Assembly (NCBI GenBank): GCA_965524675.1
Contig: CBERPN010000019.1
Coordinates: 1-30,513 of the forward strand
Origin: CALLQB01 sp036479275
GTDB taxonomy: Bacteria; Actinomycetota; Acidimicrobiia; Acidimicrobiales; SHLQ01
Direction of reading: 5' to 3'
DNA: 30,513 nt
How positions within the stretch are numbered: position 1 is the stretch's first letter; the number at the start of each line of letters is the position of its first letter. Made by a program: the position numbers and the translations under genes. The notes beneath the pieces were generated by a model. It ran no database searches. It worked only from the letters and a program-made list of their open reading frames with translations, and was not told the DNA's origin. Below, in pieces: positions 22,898-30,513 of this stretch.

Positions 22898-23581
22898 ATG
22901 AGTACCGGCCTGATCTACCTGATTGCAGCTCTAGCCTTTGGGGCGTCGTACTTAGTCAAGCGTCACCTGAAGCGCACCTACCGAAAGTGGAGCGCAGTAC
23001 CCAACAGTTTCGGGGTCACGGGCGCGCAGACCGCGGAAGCGATCCTCAAGGAGCGCGGCATTACCCATGTCGAGATCCAACGAGTGCGCGGCAAACTCAC
23101 CGATCACTACGATCCGGTAAAGGACATCCTGCGACTATCTAAGAGCAATCATGGCCAGACCAGCGTTGCAGCGATGGCCGTGTCGGCTCACGAGGCGGGC
23201 CATGCGCTCCAAGATGCCAGTAACGATCTGAGCCTTCGGCTGCGACGGTTCTTGGTTCCCGCGGCTGCGTTGGGTTCTCGCTTTGGCCCGATGGTGGCCA
23301 TTCTTGGCTTCACACTCGGAAGCGGAACTCTGCTTCGCATTGGGGTGCTCCTGTTGGCGTCCATGATGATCTTTCAGATTGCAACCTTGCCGGTGGAGAT
23401 CAACGCCAGCCGCAAGGCTATGGCAAGCCTTGAGAGGCTCGGGTTGACCGACCCAGCTCAGCGCGCGGGTGTGCAGAAGGTACTGACGGCGGCGGCCCTT
23501 ACCTACGTTGCCGCCGCGGCCACGAGCATCGCCTACTTCGCTACCTTGTTCGCTAGAGGCCGAGGCCGTTTCGTCGCCTAG
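22898..23581 (+). CDS. Neutral zinc metallopeptidase, membrane type
   Basis: A 227-residue protein of the Zn_peptidase_2 family (YugP-like). It has an N-terminal membrane helix (LIYLIAALAFGASYLV), a SAHEAGH zinc site (HEAGH at residues 98-102) and further hydrophobic segments (about 123-165 and 195-220). The preceding stretch YDPVKDILRLSKSNHGQTSVAAMAV is characteristic. It is likely a membrane-embedded protease of unknown substrate. The gene diverges from the ABC ATPase. The TAGTCT sequence 8 nt before the ATG and absence of a Shine-Dalgarno suggest a leaderless transcript. Confidence 0.9.
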   Translation: MSTGLIYLIAALAFGASYLVKRHLKRTYRKWSAVPNSFGVTGAQTAEAILKERGITHVEIQRVRGKLTDHYDPVKDILRLSKSNHGQTSVAAMAVSAHEAGHALQDASNDLSLRLRRFLVPAAALGSRFGPMVAILGFTLGSGTLLRIGVLLLASMMIFQIATLPVEINASRKAMASLERLGLTDPAQRAGVQKVLTAAALTYVAAAATSIAYFATLFARGRGRFVA

Positions 23582-23594
23582 ATAGTGCTTCGAG

Positions 23595-24383
23595 TTACAT
23601 GGTGAAGCGAAGATTCCTGGCCGCCCTCTCGCCAATTTCAGCGTCGCCGGTCCACGAGATGCGCCCATCGTCGATCGCTTCAGAGGGGTCGATTCGTCCG
23701 CACGCTAACAAGGCGAAGGTTAAGGAGTCGGCGGCGATAGTGGCTGAAGGGTCATTGAGCGATTCGACAGCCTTGGCTCGCCCATCGACGGTTACATACA
23801 TCGAACGTTCAACCGGGCCTGAAAGTTCAAAGGCGATGCTTTTGCCGTCGGCGAGCTCGATTTTCTTGCCAACGATGTATCCGATCGACGATTCGATCTG
23901 GCCGAAAGCCTGCTCGGCAACCGCGCCGCCGTCGTTCCCGGGGAGCCCGAGCGGAACCCGGATGTCTTGTTCGTGTACCCACAGGTCGAAGACCCGAACG
24001 CCCATGAACCGGCCGTAGGTTTGGACGCCGACCGGCGTGAATGACGGTGTGTCGAGTTGGGAGTCGCTAAGCGCAAGCAGTTCGGCCCGCCTCGCTGCGA
24101 AGATCTCGCTCATCGTTTGGTGCAAGTCGGCTCCGCTGAGCCCGGCGGCGTCAGCCATAAACTCGCTCGCCTTTTCGAAAGGTGGGACATCCTCGTCCGA
24201 GCTAGGAAACCAGCCCGTAAGAACCGTCTCGATCGCAGCGAGATGGCTTGCCACGCCGTGCACCGTCCAGTCGGGGCAAAGTGATTGAGTTGCCCACTGG
24301 TGTTCGCTGAGTCCGGAGGTGACCGCTTCGAAAGAGTCGAACGACGAAATGATGTTGTCGATAGTGGCTTTGTTGTCGCTCAT
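23595..24383 (-). CDS. Maleylpyruvate isomerase family mycothiol-dependent enzyme
   Basis: A 262-residue protein of the DinB-like mycothiol-dependent maleylpyruvate isomerase family. The N-terminal LCPDWTVHGVASHLAAIE (about 35-52) holds the family W-x-V-H...H pattern (His42, His47), and FDLWVHEQDIRVPLG (about 131-145) supplies the further conserved His/Glu-Asp. A C-terminal SCP2-like domain with VDGRAKAVESLNDPSATIAADSLTF split across strands follows. It is 6 bp downstream of an acyl-CoA dehydrogenase gene, so the two are co-transcribed. The specific substrate is unknown. Confidence 0.88.
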   Translation of the reverse strand: MSDNKATIDNIISSFDSFEAVTSGLSEHQWATQSLCPDWTVHGVASHLAAIETVLTGWFPSSDEDVPPFEKASEFMADAAGLSGADLHQTMSEIFAARRAELLALSDSQLDTPSFTPVGVQTYGRFMGVRVFDLWVHEQDIRVPLGLPGNDGGAVAEQAFGQIESSIGYIVGKKIELADGKSIAFELSGPVERSMYVTVDGRAKAVESLNDPSATIAADSLTFALLACGRIDPSEAIDDGRISWTGDAEIGERAARNLRFTM

Positions 24384-24389
24384 GTTGTC

Positions 24390-25643
24390 CTACTGATTCT
24401 TTGGTAGCTGGCTAAAGGCGGTCGATTTGTCGGGGCCCGGCTCCTTCGGCAATCCGAGAACCCGTTCGCCGATGATGTTGCGCTGTACTTGGTCGGTGCC
24501 GCCATAGATCGAGGGCGCTGGCGAGAAGAGGGTGAGGTTCTGCACAAGACCACGCCCAGGGGTGTCCTCGCCCATGACCATGCCAGCGGCCCCAATAACC
24601 GCATTGCCGACCTCGCGGTATTGCCGGTTGATCTCGGCATTGAGCAGCTTTGCGATGTTGCCTTCAGCACCGGTCCGCTGAGCGGTGGCCCTCGCGCGCT
24701 GGGTATTGAACTTCGAGATTTGTTCGAGCGTGTGCAGCGTCATCAACTTTTGACGCAACACGGGGTCGTCGATGTTGCCGAGTGTTTTGGCTAGCGCGAT
24801 GTAGTTTGTAGAAACACCGGTGGAAGAGAAGTTGCGGCGATCACCTCCCTTTCGGCCGGGCTTTACGAGGTCGCCAACCCGCTTGTCGAGCATGCCTCCA
24901 AGCTTTCCGGGCTGGAACGATACGACTCCGGTGCCGCCTGCGCCGAGGGCGGCCCGCTCCTCGGTAAGAGTGGTGTTGGCTACCCGCCAACCGTCGCCTT
25001 TAGCGCCAATGAGCGCATCGTCGTGCACCCTTGCGTCGGTCATGAACACCTCGTTGAAGAGCGCTGCGCCTGTCATCTCGACAAGAGGACGCACCTCGAC
25101 ACCGTCTTGAAGCATGTCGAACGCGAAGTAGGAGATTCCCTGGTGTTTGGGTTGTTCGGGATCGGTACGGGCGATGAGAATCCCGAGATCGGCGTAGTGG
25201 CCGCCCGAGGTCCAAACCTTTTGCCCGTTGATTATCCACTCGTCGCCGTCTTGCTCGGCCCGCGTCTGGAGCCCGGCAAGATCAGATCCAGCGCCTGGTT
25301 CGGAGAACAGTTGGCACCAGCCCATCTGTCCGTTGAGGATCGGAGGAAGGTAACGATCGATCTGTTCTTGGGTTCCGTGGGCAGCGATAGTTGGCCCGGC
25401 GAGCATTGTGCCGAGGCCAACCGGCGGGCCGATCACCCCGGCCTCGGCCATTGTGGTGTGCACCGACCGCGCTAGCGACCGGTTGTAGCCGAGGCCCCCA
25501 GCATTCTCGGGCAGCATTGGGTGGCTGTAGCGGGCGTCGGCCAGTAACTGCCACCACTCGGCGACGGTCAGATCGACGTCCCAATTCTGCTCGATCCAAG
25601 AACGTACCTGTGATGTAACCTCTTCGAGACTTAATTCGGCCAT
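24390..25643 (-). CDS. Acyl-CoA dehydrogenase
   Basis: A 417-residue flavoprotein. LFSEPGAGSDLAGLQTRAE is the FAD/substrate segment, WIINGQKVWTSGGHYADLGIL the middle beta-domain, and the C-terminus SIYGGTDQVQRNIIGERVLGLPKEP is diagnostic. It is complete in length. It would oxidise an acyl-CoA using ETF as acceptor. It leads a two-gene minus-strand unit with the mycothiol-family protein. ATG 25643 is 6 nt after TAGCCA and lacks a Shine-Dalgarno, so the mRNA may be leaderless. It diverges from the lipoprotein genes. Confidence 0.95.
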   Translation of the reverse strand: MAELSLEEVTSQVRSWIEQNWDVDLTVAEWWQLLADARYSHPMLPENAGGLGYNRSLARSVHTTMAEAGVIGPPVGLGTMLAGPTIAAHGTQEQIDRYLPPILNGQMGWCQLFSEPGAGSDLAGLQTRAEQDGDEWIINGQKVWTSGGHYADLGILIARTDPEQPKHQGISYFAFDMLQDGVEVRPLVEMTGAALFNEVFMTDARVHDDALIGAKGDGWRVANTTLTEERAALGAGGTGVVSFQPGKLGGMLDKRVGDLVKPGRKGGDRRNFSSTGVSTNYIALAKTLGNIDDPVLRQKLMTLHTLEQISKFNTQRARATAQRTGAEGNIAKLLNAEINRQYREVGNAVIGAAGMVMGEDTPGRGLVQNLTLFSPAPSIYGGTDQVQRNIIGERVLGLPKEPGPDKSTAFSQLPKNQ

Positions 25644-25710
25644 ACCGATTGGCTAGTTGCTCGGTGCGACCGGGTCAAAATCGGATCTAGTGGAAGTTCG
25701 TCCTTGCTCG

Positions 25711-26364
25711 ATGGGTTCTTGTTCGGTGCGTTGGTTGTTGATAGGCCTAGTTGTCGCCACTGGATGCTCGAATTCGAGTGTCGAGCAAAGCAGCGACTCG
25801 ACTGTCGGCGTTGAAGAAACCCAGCCGGAACCGATCGCGGTGGCGCTGTCGCTCTACGTGTTGTCCGAAGCGGGAGAGCCCGACTCTTCGTTGTCGTCGC
25901 AGCGAACGACCGCCGAATTGGAGCTGATCGCATTGGAGATGAATGAGATCTGGGTGCAAGCAAACATCAGCTTCGATCCGGTCATCGTGCACGACATAGC
26001 AGTTCCCGCGGAGGTCTTGCGAGCAATCGCCAGCTCTCGCGACACAGGTCCGTTCTTTGCCAACATTGGCCAAACCTTTGAGGTTCCCGACGCTGGGGTG
26101 ATTAACGGCTTCTATCTTCGCTCGGCTGGTGGGGTCAATGGGTTCACCACTTCCGGTAGCCGCGTCTTCTTTGTGGTCGACGACCCTTCGGTTCACGATG
26201 AACGCGTGTCGAGCCATGAGGTGGGCCACATACTTGGCTTGCATCACGATCTTCGCGATGCCGGAACCCTTATGTTCTCGGGTACAAATGGCATGGTTCT
26301 CTCCCAGCGAGAAACCGAAGTCGCCCGTTACGGCGCAGAGGGGATTCTCGATGGTCAAAGGTAA
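25711..26364 (+). CDS. Lipoprotein metalloprotease, metzincin type
   Basis: About 217 residues from ATG 25711; in-frame GTG/TTG starts upstream are possible, but this start puts the signal peptide RWLLIGLVVATGC at the N-terminus with lipobox cysteine Cys19. The mature part contains HEVGHILGLHH (His169, Glu170, His173, Gly176, His179), the HExxHxxGxxH zinc site of metzincins, followed nine residues later by Met in GTLMFSG, a possible Met-turn. It should be a surface-anchored protease. The downstream lipoprotein gene overlaps its end by 14 nt, so the two proteins are probably made together. The exact metzincin subfamily is not assigned. Confidence 0.85.
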   Translation: MGSCSVRWLLIGLVVATGCSNSSVEQSSDSTVGVEETQPEPIAVALSLYVLSEAGEPDSSLSSQRTTAELELIALEMNEIWVQANISFDPVIVHDIAVPAEVLRAIASSRDTGPFFANIGQTFEVPDAGVINGFYLRSAGGVNGFTTSGSRVFFVVDDPSVHDERVSSHEVGHILGLHHDLRDAGTLMFSGTNGMVLSQRETEVARYGAEGILDGQR

Positions 26365-27010
26365 GAGATTTAGGAGAGGCAAGAGAAGGCGCAGCAACCT
26401 CGTAGTTCTTCTGGCTGTGATCGTGCTGGCTTCTTCTTGTGGTTCAGATACCGATGATGCGGAGCCATTGAACGAACGAACCGTCGGTGGTGCGGTCAGG
26501 ATTGAGAATCAAGGCGGGTCGCTAGAAGGGCATACCCCGCGGGGCTTTGCCGGAAGCGGAACCGGGTTGTTTGCGGGCGACAATCTAAACGCCAACTTTC
26601 CCGAAGGAGAAGGGGTCCAGATCTGGTTGACGTTCGAACTTCCCGAAGGAACTGCAGTCCCCGAAACCGCTCTTCTCACATCGAACGCGCTGAGCGAAAG
26701 TGGCAGTCCCTTCACGGATCTGGGAGCTCTTCAGGCCGAACTGGTTAGTTATGAGAGCTTTGGCCCGCCTCTGTTCGATCTTGTGGCCGAGGCGCCAGCG
26801 GTAACTTGCGAACGAGTCGAGGTGAGCGGACTATCGTGCGACGTTTCGGCCTCGGCCCGCGCCGCGATCGAGGCTGGCAGGTCAACCGTGCAGTACCGCC
26901 TCAAGTTCGAAACTGTCGCTGACGGCGACGGCCAGCAAGATCTCGCCTTGTTCTTCCTAAGCGACTCGAACACCAACGAACCCGGAATATTCGCCCTCGA
27001 ACTCACCTAA
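26351..27010 (+). CDS. Lipoprotein with DNRLRE-like beta-sandwich domain
   Basis: 219 residues from ATG 26351, which overlaps the metzincin stop by 14 nt; a much longer frame through the metzincin gene is a shadow. A basic N-region (KRFRRGKRRR) and hydrophobic core lead to lipobox LASSC (Cys31). The mature part has beta-rich sequence, including VQIWLTFELPEGTAVPETALL and a late CDVSASARAAIEAG ... VQYRLKF segment reminiscent of DNRLRE-type carbohydrate/adhesion modules. That resemblance is weak. The pairing with a surface protease suggests joint action outside the cell. Confidence 0.7.
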   Translation: MVKGKRFRRGKRRRSNLVVLLAVIVLASSCGSDTDDAEPLNERTVGGAVRIENQGGSLEGHTPRGFAGSGTGLFAGDNLNANFPEGEGVQIWLTFELPEGTAVPETALLTSNALSESGSPFTDLGALQAELVSYESFGPPLFDLVAEAPAVTCERVEVSGLSCDVSASARAAIEAGRSTVQYRLKFETVADGDGQQDLALFFLSDSNTNEPGIFALELT

Positions 27011-27023
27011 CGGTGTCAGACAC

Positions 27024-27071
27024 GTCCCTAATCGGCTGTCTCTAATCAGCGTCCCTAGTGGTCGCGACCAC
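27024..27071. promoter_or_regulatory. Short tandem repeat and palindrome before tadA
   Basis: Three 13-14-bp units, GTCCCTAATCGGCT (27024-27037), GTCTCTAATCAGC (27038-27050) and GTCCCTAGTGGTC (27051-27063), run into the perfect 14-bp palindrome GTGGTCGCGACCAC (27058-27071), 24 bp before the tadA start. This could be an operator. Confidence 0.4.
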
Positions 27072-27095
27072 GGGCCCGAACTATCGTCGTGCGCA

Positions 27096-27551
27096 ATGAC
27101 GAACCTCAGTGACAACGAACTGATGGGCCTTGCACTTAGCGAGGCGCGAGCGGCGCTCGAACACGGCGACGTGCCGGTGGGGGCAGTGGTCGAATTCGAG
27201 GGCGAGGTAATTGCCCAACGTCACAACGAGCGCGAACTCAGCGGCGATCCAACCGCACACGCCGAGATTTTGGCGCTGCGCGACGCGGCCGGCGCGGTGG
27301 GCGAGTGGCGACTGTCTGGGGCATCACTTGTGGTGACTCTCGAACCGTGCCCGATGTGTGCGGGGGCGGCTTTTCAGGCACGGGTTGCCCGTGTGGTGTT
27401 CGGTGCTGCCGACCCAAATGCCGGTGCCTGCGGATCCTTGTACAACATTGGTGCGGATGCTCGGTTAAACCATGAATTCGAAGTCACATGGCGAGTGAGA
27501 GAACCGGAGTGTGCCGAACTTCTAACCGAATTTTTTCAGCAGCGTCGCTAG
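27096..27551 (+). CDS. tadA: tRNA-specific adenosine deaminase
   Basis: A 151-residue deaminase that converts A34 to inosine in the anticodon of tRNA-Arg(ACG). The zinc site is complete: HAE at residues 55-57 with Glu57 as proton shuttle, and PCPMC at 84-88 with ligands Cys85 and Cys88. DVPVGAVV and FGAADPNAGACGSLYNI are also characteristic of TadA. The ATG at 27096 lacks a Shine-Dalgarno, and TATCGT 8 nt upstream suggests leaderless transcription. It is followed by a 121-bp gap before the neocarzinostatin-like gene. Confidence 0.95.
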   Translation: MTNLSDNELMGLALSEARAALEHGDVPVGAVVEFEGEVIAQRHNERELSGDPTAHAEILALRDAAGAVGEWRLSGASLVVTLEPCPMCAGAAFQARVARVVFGAADPNAGACGSLYNIGADARLNHEFEVTWRVREPECAELLTEFFQQRR

Positions 27552-27672
27552 ACCGCCTATCGAATCTCAGATGATCCGCTGAAAAACTACTCTGCCCGAT
27601 TGAACAATCGACTGGTTTGAGAACGTCGATATAGATACCTTGGTAAAGAATGCTAAACGGGAGAGTCCAACT

Positions 27673-28215
27673 GTGCGTAGATTAGCGACCCAAAGAGCAG
27701 TGCTGCTGACCGGTATGTCAATCTTGGCGACTGCATTAATCTCGGTAGTCACTTGGCTGATGTGGTCGCCAGGAGCGATTGCGCAACCCTTGGATGACTT
27801 GATTCCGGTGACCGCCGAGCCCTCGACCGGACTGATCGACGGGCAAGAAGTGGTGATTCGTGGAAGCGGCGTACCACCGAATCGGCTCGTTGCAATCGTT
27901 CCCTGCCGCTCGGATACAACCGACGAGACGGGATGTGACCTCGCGGCAATCCGCCTCGTCCCTGCCGACGAGTTCGGCAGTTTCGAAGACACCATCACGG
28001 TCTACCGGCGCCTCTCGATCGGCGGAGTGGAAACCGACTGTGCGCCGAATAACTGCATGATCGGCGTCGGCCAACTCCCCGAGCAGCCCGATGGGCAAAG
28101 CTACGAACGTGCGGGCGGTGTCCGGATTCACTTCGACCCGAATGGCCCACTTTTACCACAGCCGACTCTGAAGCTGTCGAAGGCGAGCCAACTCCGCGAT
28201 GGTCAACGAATTTAG
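27673..28215 (+). CDS. Secreted neocarzinostatin-like repeat protein, N-terminal part up to amber codon
   Basis: GTG 27673 follows GGGAG at 9 nt and opens a signal peptide (RRLATQRAVLLTGMSILATALI, cleavage likely near AIAQ); an upstream TTG (27640) is less likely. The first domain, about residues 45-157, has GLIDGQEVVIRGSGVPPN, then Cys78/Cys88 (10 apart) and Cys123/Cys128 (5 apart), the same spacing as the two disulfides of neocarzinostatin (37-47, 88-93). A second domain begins (ASQLRDGQRI) and is cut by TAG at 28213-28215. The frame continues in register beyond it. Neocarzinostatin-fold proteins bind ligands in enediyne producers, but here the role is unknown, probably a wall or matrix protein. 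Confidence 0.8.
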   Translation: MRRLATQRAVLLTGMSILATALISVVTWLMWSPGAIAQPLDDLIPVTAEPSTGLIDGQEVVIRGSGVPPNRLVAIVPCRSDTTDETGCDLAAIRLVPADEFGSFEDTITVYRRLSIGGVETDCAPNNCMIGVGQLPEQPDGQSYERAGGVRIHFDPNGPLLPQPTLKLSKASQLRDGQRI

Positions 28216-30513
28216 GTCAGCGGGAAGTCCTTTCCTGCCAACACCGGTCTGGGTCTTCAGATCTGTGCCACCACCAGCGACCCGTTTAGCATTGGCTGCC
28301 GGTCGCTAGGGGAGGCGTTCACCAACTCAAACGGGGCCTTCAAGTCTTCAGTGCGTATGCCCCGAACCGTCTACCTAGAAGGAACACGGATCGATTGCGC
28401 GAAACGAAATGCCTGCTATGTCTTGGCTCGGGCGTGGAGCCAACAACAGCTGAGCACGGCTAGGGCCGGCGTTCGGTTCAAGAACGACCGGCCGCTCCCG
28501 CCCGAGCCGTTGCTTCGGCTCAACACGCGCAAAGACCTCGTCGATGGTCAGACTATTGGGGCCAAAGTTGTGGAAGCCGGATCTGCGGGCTTCTATGAAT
28601 TGTTCCAGTGCCCTAGGGGAACTACAGCGGGCATCATCCCCGGATGTCGCTCGATCGGCCGTACGCAGAGTAACCAACGGATTCAGCTAAGAGTTAGCCG
28701 GAGCCTACTAATCAATCGTGAAGTTTTCGACTGCGCGAGCAGAGCGAACGCCTGTGTTGTGCGGGGAATCAATTTCGATACCGGCGCCATCGTGGGCAAG
28801 GGATTGATCTTCGCCAAAACCGATGCTGTCGTTGGTTTGCCAGCGACGAAATGGTCGCGGCTCAAGCGACTCACTGACGGGGCGACAATCGAGGCGACAG
28901 TCAGTGGTCCATTCGAGTCGGCCATGGTGCAGCAATGCCCGAAAGGTGTCAGCGACGAACCCGCCTGTGTGACGATCGGCCAGTCGTACAACGGTGTCAT
29001 CGACGGTGCCCCATCCGACCCACCCAAACCCGGTCATGTGGTCGAGGCAACTGTGCAGCGGGTGCTATGGAGCGGTGATCAGCCGGTGGACTGCGCGGGT
29101 GAGCCAGGCGCCTGTGAGGTATATGCGTGGTCATACGAGTTCGGCCAGATTGGTAAACGCCGATCGCTGACCTTCACCGACACGGGTCCAGTGCCGATTC
29201 CTAAAGTGAGGCTCAAACAACGAGGACTCGAGCACAACGAAGTTGTAAAGATCAAACTTCTCAATATGCCGGTAGACCGGTATTTCTCGATTCAGCAGTG
29301 CGTTTCGGACGGCAGTATTTGCCGTGAGGTCCGTTCGGGCCACATCGAATCGTCTAGCTTTACCATCGATGCCACAGTCCGTCGCTTGCTCGGCAGCGGT
29401 GAGTTTGTCGCCGACTGCGGCGCAGTCGCTAAGGCTTGTGAGATTCGAGTACTCACCGAACCTCGCAGCAAACTCATCATCAAGCGGCTGACCTTTAATC
29501 CAGAATCACCGGTTCCCGATCCTTCAAAGGTGGGGGTCGCCCCTCGGACCAAACTGGTGAACCGCCAAGAAGTCGAGGTTCGGGTTACCGACTTGTACGG
29601 ACACTTTCTCGTCGTGCAGTGCACCGCGGAATCGACTGTGCAGAGTAACCAGTGCGCGGTCTTGCAAGGAACAGGTTGGGACATGGACGGACCCGACTCA
29701 GTCTCAGCGGTTCGGGTTCGTCGTGTCATCAGGACTCCCGACGGAGCGCAAATCGATTGTGGTGAGCGAAAGGGACGGTGCGTTCTAGCGGTAGTCGAAG
29801 ACGCCGTCACTGTGATCGGGACACGAAAACTCGTCTTCGATCCCTCGGTTCCGCCGCCAGCTCCAGCATCGATATCGGTCAGCCCTCGGCTTCACCTCGT
29901 CGATGGCCAAGATATTGAAGTGGTCGTCACTGGAGCCGAGGGAGACTTTCTTCAGCTCTTCCAATGCACTGGGAAGAACCCACAGTCTTTCGATGGCTGC
30001 CAATCAATCGCGACTAGCCCGGTAACCAGCGATGTGACAACGGTAGTCACGGGTGTCAACCGACAGCTTCCCGGTGGAGTCGATTGCGCTAAGGCGAACT
30101 GCTCGGTAGTTCTATTCGACGGATCCAGCGGAGACCGATTGGCGTCGAAGAGAATCAAGTTCGATCCCGATGCTCCACTGCAGGGCCCGGTGACTATTGC
30201 TGTGTCGACGCGGACCGGCCTGGCCGATCGCCAGAATGTCACCGTCGCTATCACGGGGCTGGTCGCGAGTGGGGAGCTTCAGCAGTGTGCGCTCGATGGC
30301 GGGGGCCGACCGGGTAGCGTTTGCATTTCACTAGGACGGACTCCCGGCGAAGAGCGTCACTCCTTCACTGAGATTCAGGTACGGGTACGCCGAATTGTTG
30401 GCGACCACGATTGTGCCGCTGTCCCAGAGTCATGTTCGATCGTCTTCAACTATTTCAAGAACCATGGCCCAATTCGTAGCCAGCAGCGTCAGAAGCATAA
30501 GGCGCTGACGTTC
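28216..30513 (+). pseudogene. Continuation of neocarzinostatin-like repeat protein beyond in-frame TAG (partial)
   Basis: The same frame as the preceding part is open for 766 codons to the window end, with no start codon or ribosome-binding site near 28216. It completes domain 2 and adds six more related domains beginning near 28512, 28837, 29196, 29524, 29868 and 30190. Each shows a DGQ-type strand (LVDGQTIG, LVDGQDIEVVV), an xQC strand and a DCA...C pair. The last is truncated by the window. Aligning domain 1 (DGQEVVIRG) with domain 2 (DGQRI, TAG, VSG) shows the amber codon replaces one residue with no shift. Nonsense mutation, sequencing error or readthrough are possible, so pseudogene status is provisional. 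Confidence 0.7.

Noticed and set aside
26129..26350. N-terminal extension of the second lipoprotein gene
   Set aside because: It overlaps the metzincin active site in another frame and would place the lipoprotein signal peptide in mid-protein.
28213..28215. TAG read as pyrrolysine
   Set aside because: No pyl genes are visible, the residue lies in an ordinary beta strand rather than a catalytic site, and the lineage is not known for pyrrolysine; mutation or error is simpler.

Overview
The window looks like the chromosome of a high-GC actinobacterium, most probably class Acidimicrobiia (Ilumatobacter-like). This rests on gene content: mycothiol-type DinB/maleylpyruvate-isomerase-fold proteins, many acyl-CoA dehydrogenases and CoA ligases, an ECF sigma/anti-sigma pair with proline/threonine-rich and fibronectin-like parts, and neocarzinostatin-fold repeat proteins. 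Taxonomy is an inference. No phage genes, complete insertion sequence or CRISPR array was seen.

Layout. 1-3.6 kb: the end of a chromate transporter, a small phosphatase/ArsC-like protein, an SDR, and an Rrf2 repressor translationally coupled to an NAD-binding epimerase-like protein. Three evenly spaced operator-like sites sit at the Rrf2 promoter. 3.6-5.4 kb: a repeat array abutting tRNA-Ser(CGA), pantothenate kinase CoaA, and a small basic protein whose ribosome-binding site is buried in a predicted three-way-junction RNA. 5.4-10 kb: a serine hydrolase, a large GGDEF-EAL protein and a nitroreductase.

10.3-17.7 kb is the most notable part. A thioredoxin-domain protein is followed by a UGSC-family selenoprotein (in-frame UGA at 12063-12065). 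A convergent acyl-CoA dehydrogenase/dehydrogenase/CoA-ligase operon comes next, then a second selenoprotein of the GrdB-like (glycine/sarcosine/betaine/D-proline reductase selenoprotein B) family (in-frame UGA at 16943-16945). A standard gene caller would split both. Both UGAs are followed, after exactly 11 nt, by a perfect hairpin with a 5-nt loop containing GUG, a matching pair of SECIS candidates. A 164-bp element with 15-bp inverted repeats lies in the promoter region between the dehydrogenase operon and the GrdB-like gene.

17.7-30.5 kb: another CoA ligase; a three-gene unit of secreted FN3-like protein, ECF sigma and anti-sigma; a terminator that is also one of two copies of a dispersed hairpin; an ABC ATPase with several altered catalytic motifs; a zinc peptidase; an acyl-CoA dehydrogenase/mycothiol-fold pair; two overlapping lipoprotein genes (one a metzincin-like protease); tadA; and a very long secreted protein of about eight neocarzinostatin-like domains that runs off the window and carries an in-frame amber codon in its second domain.
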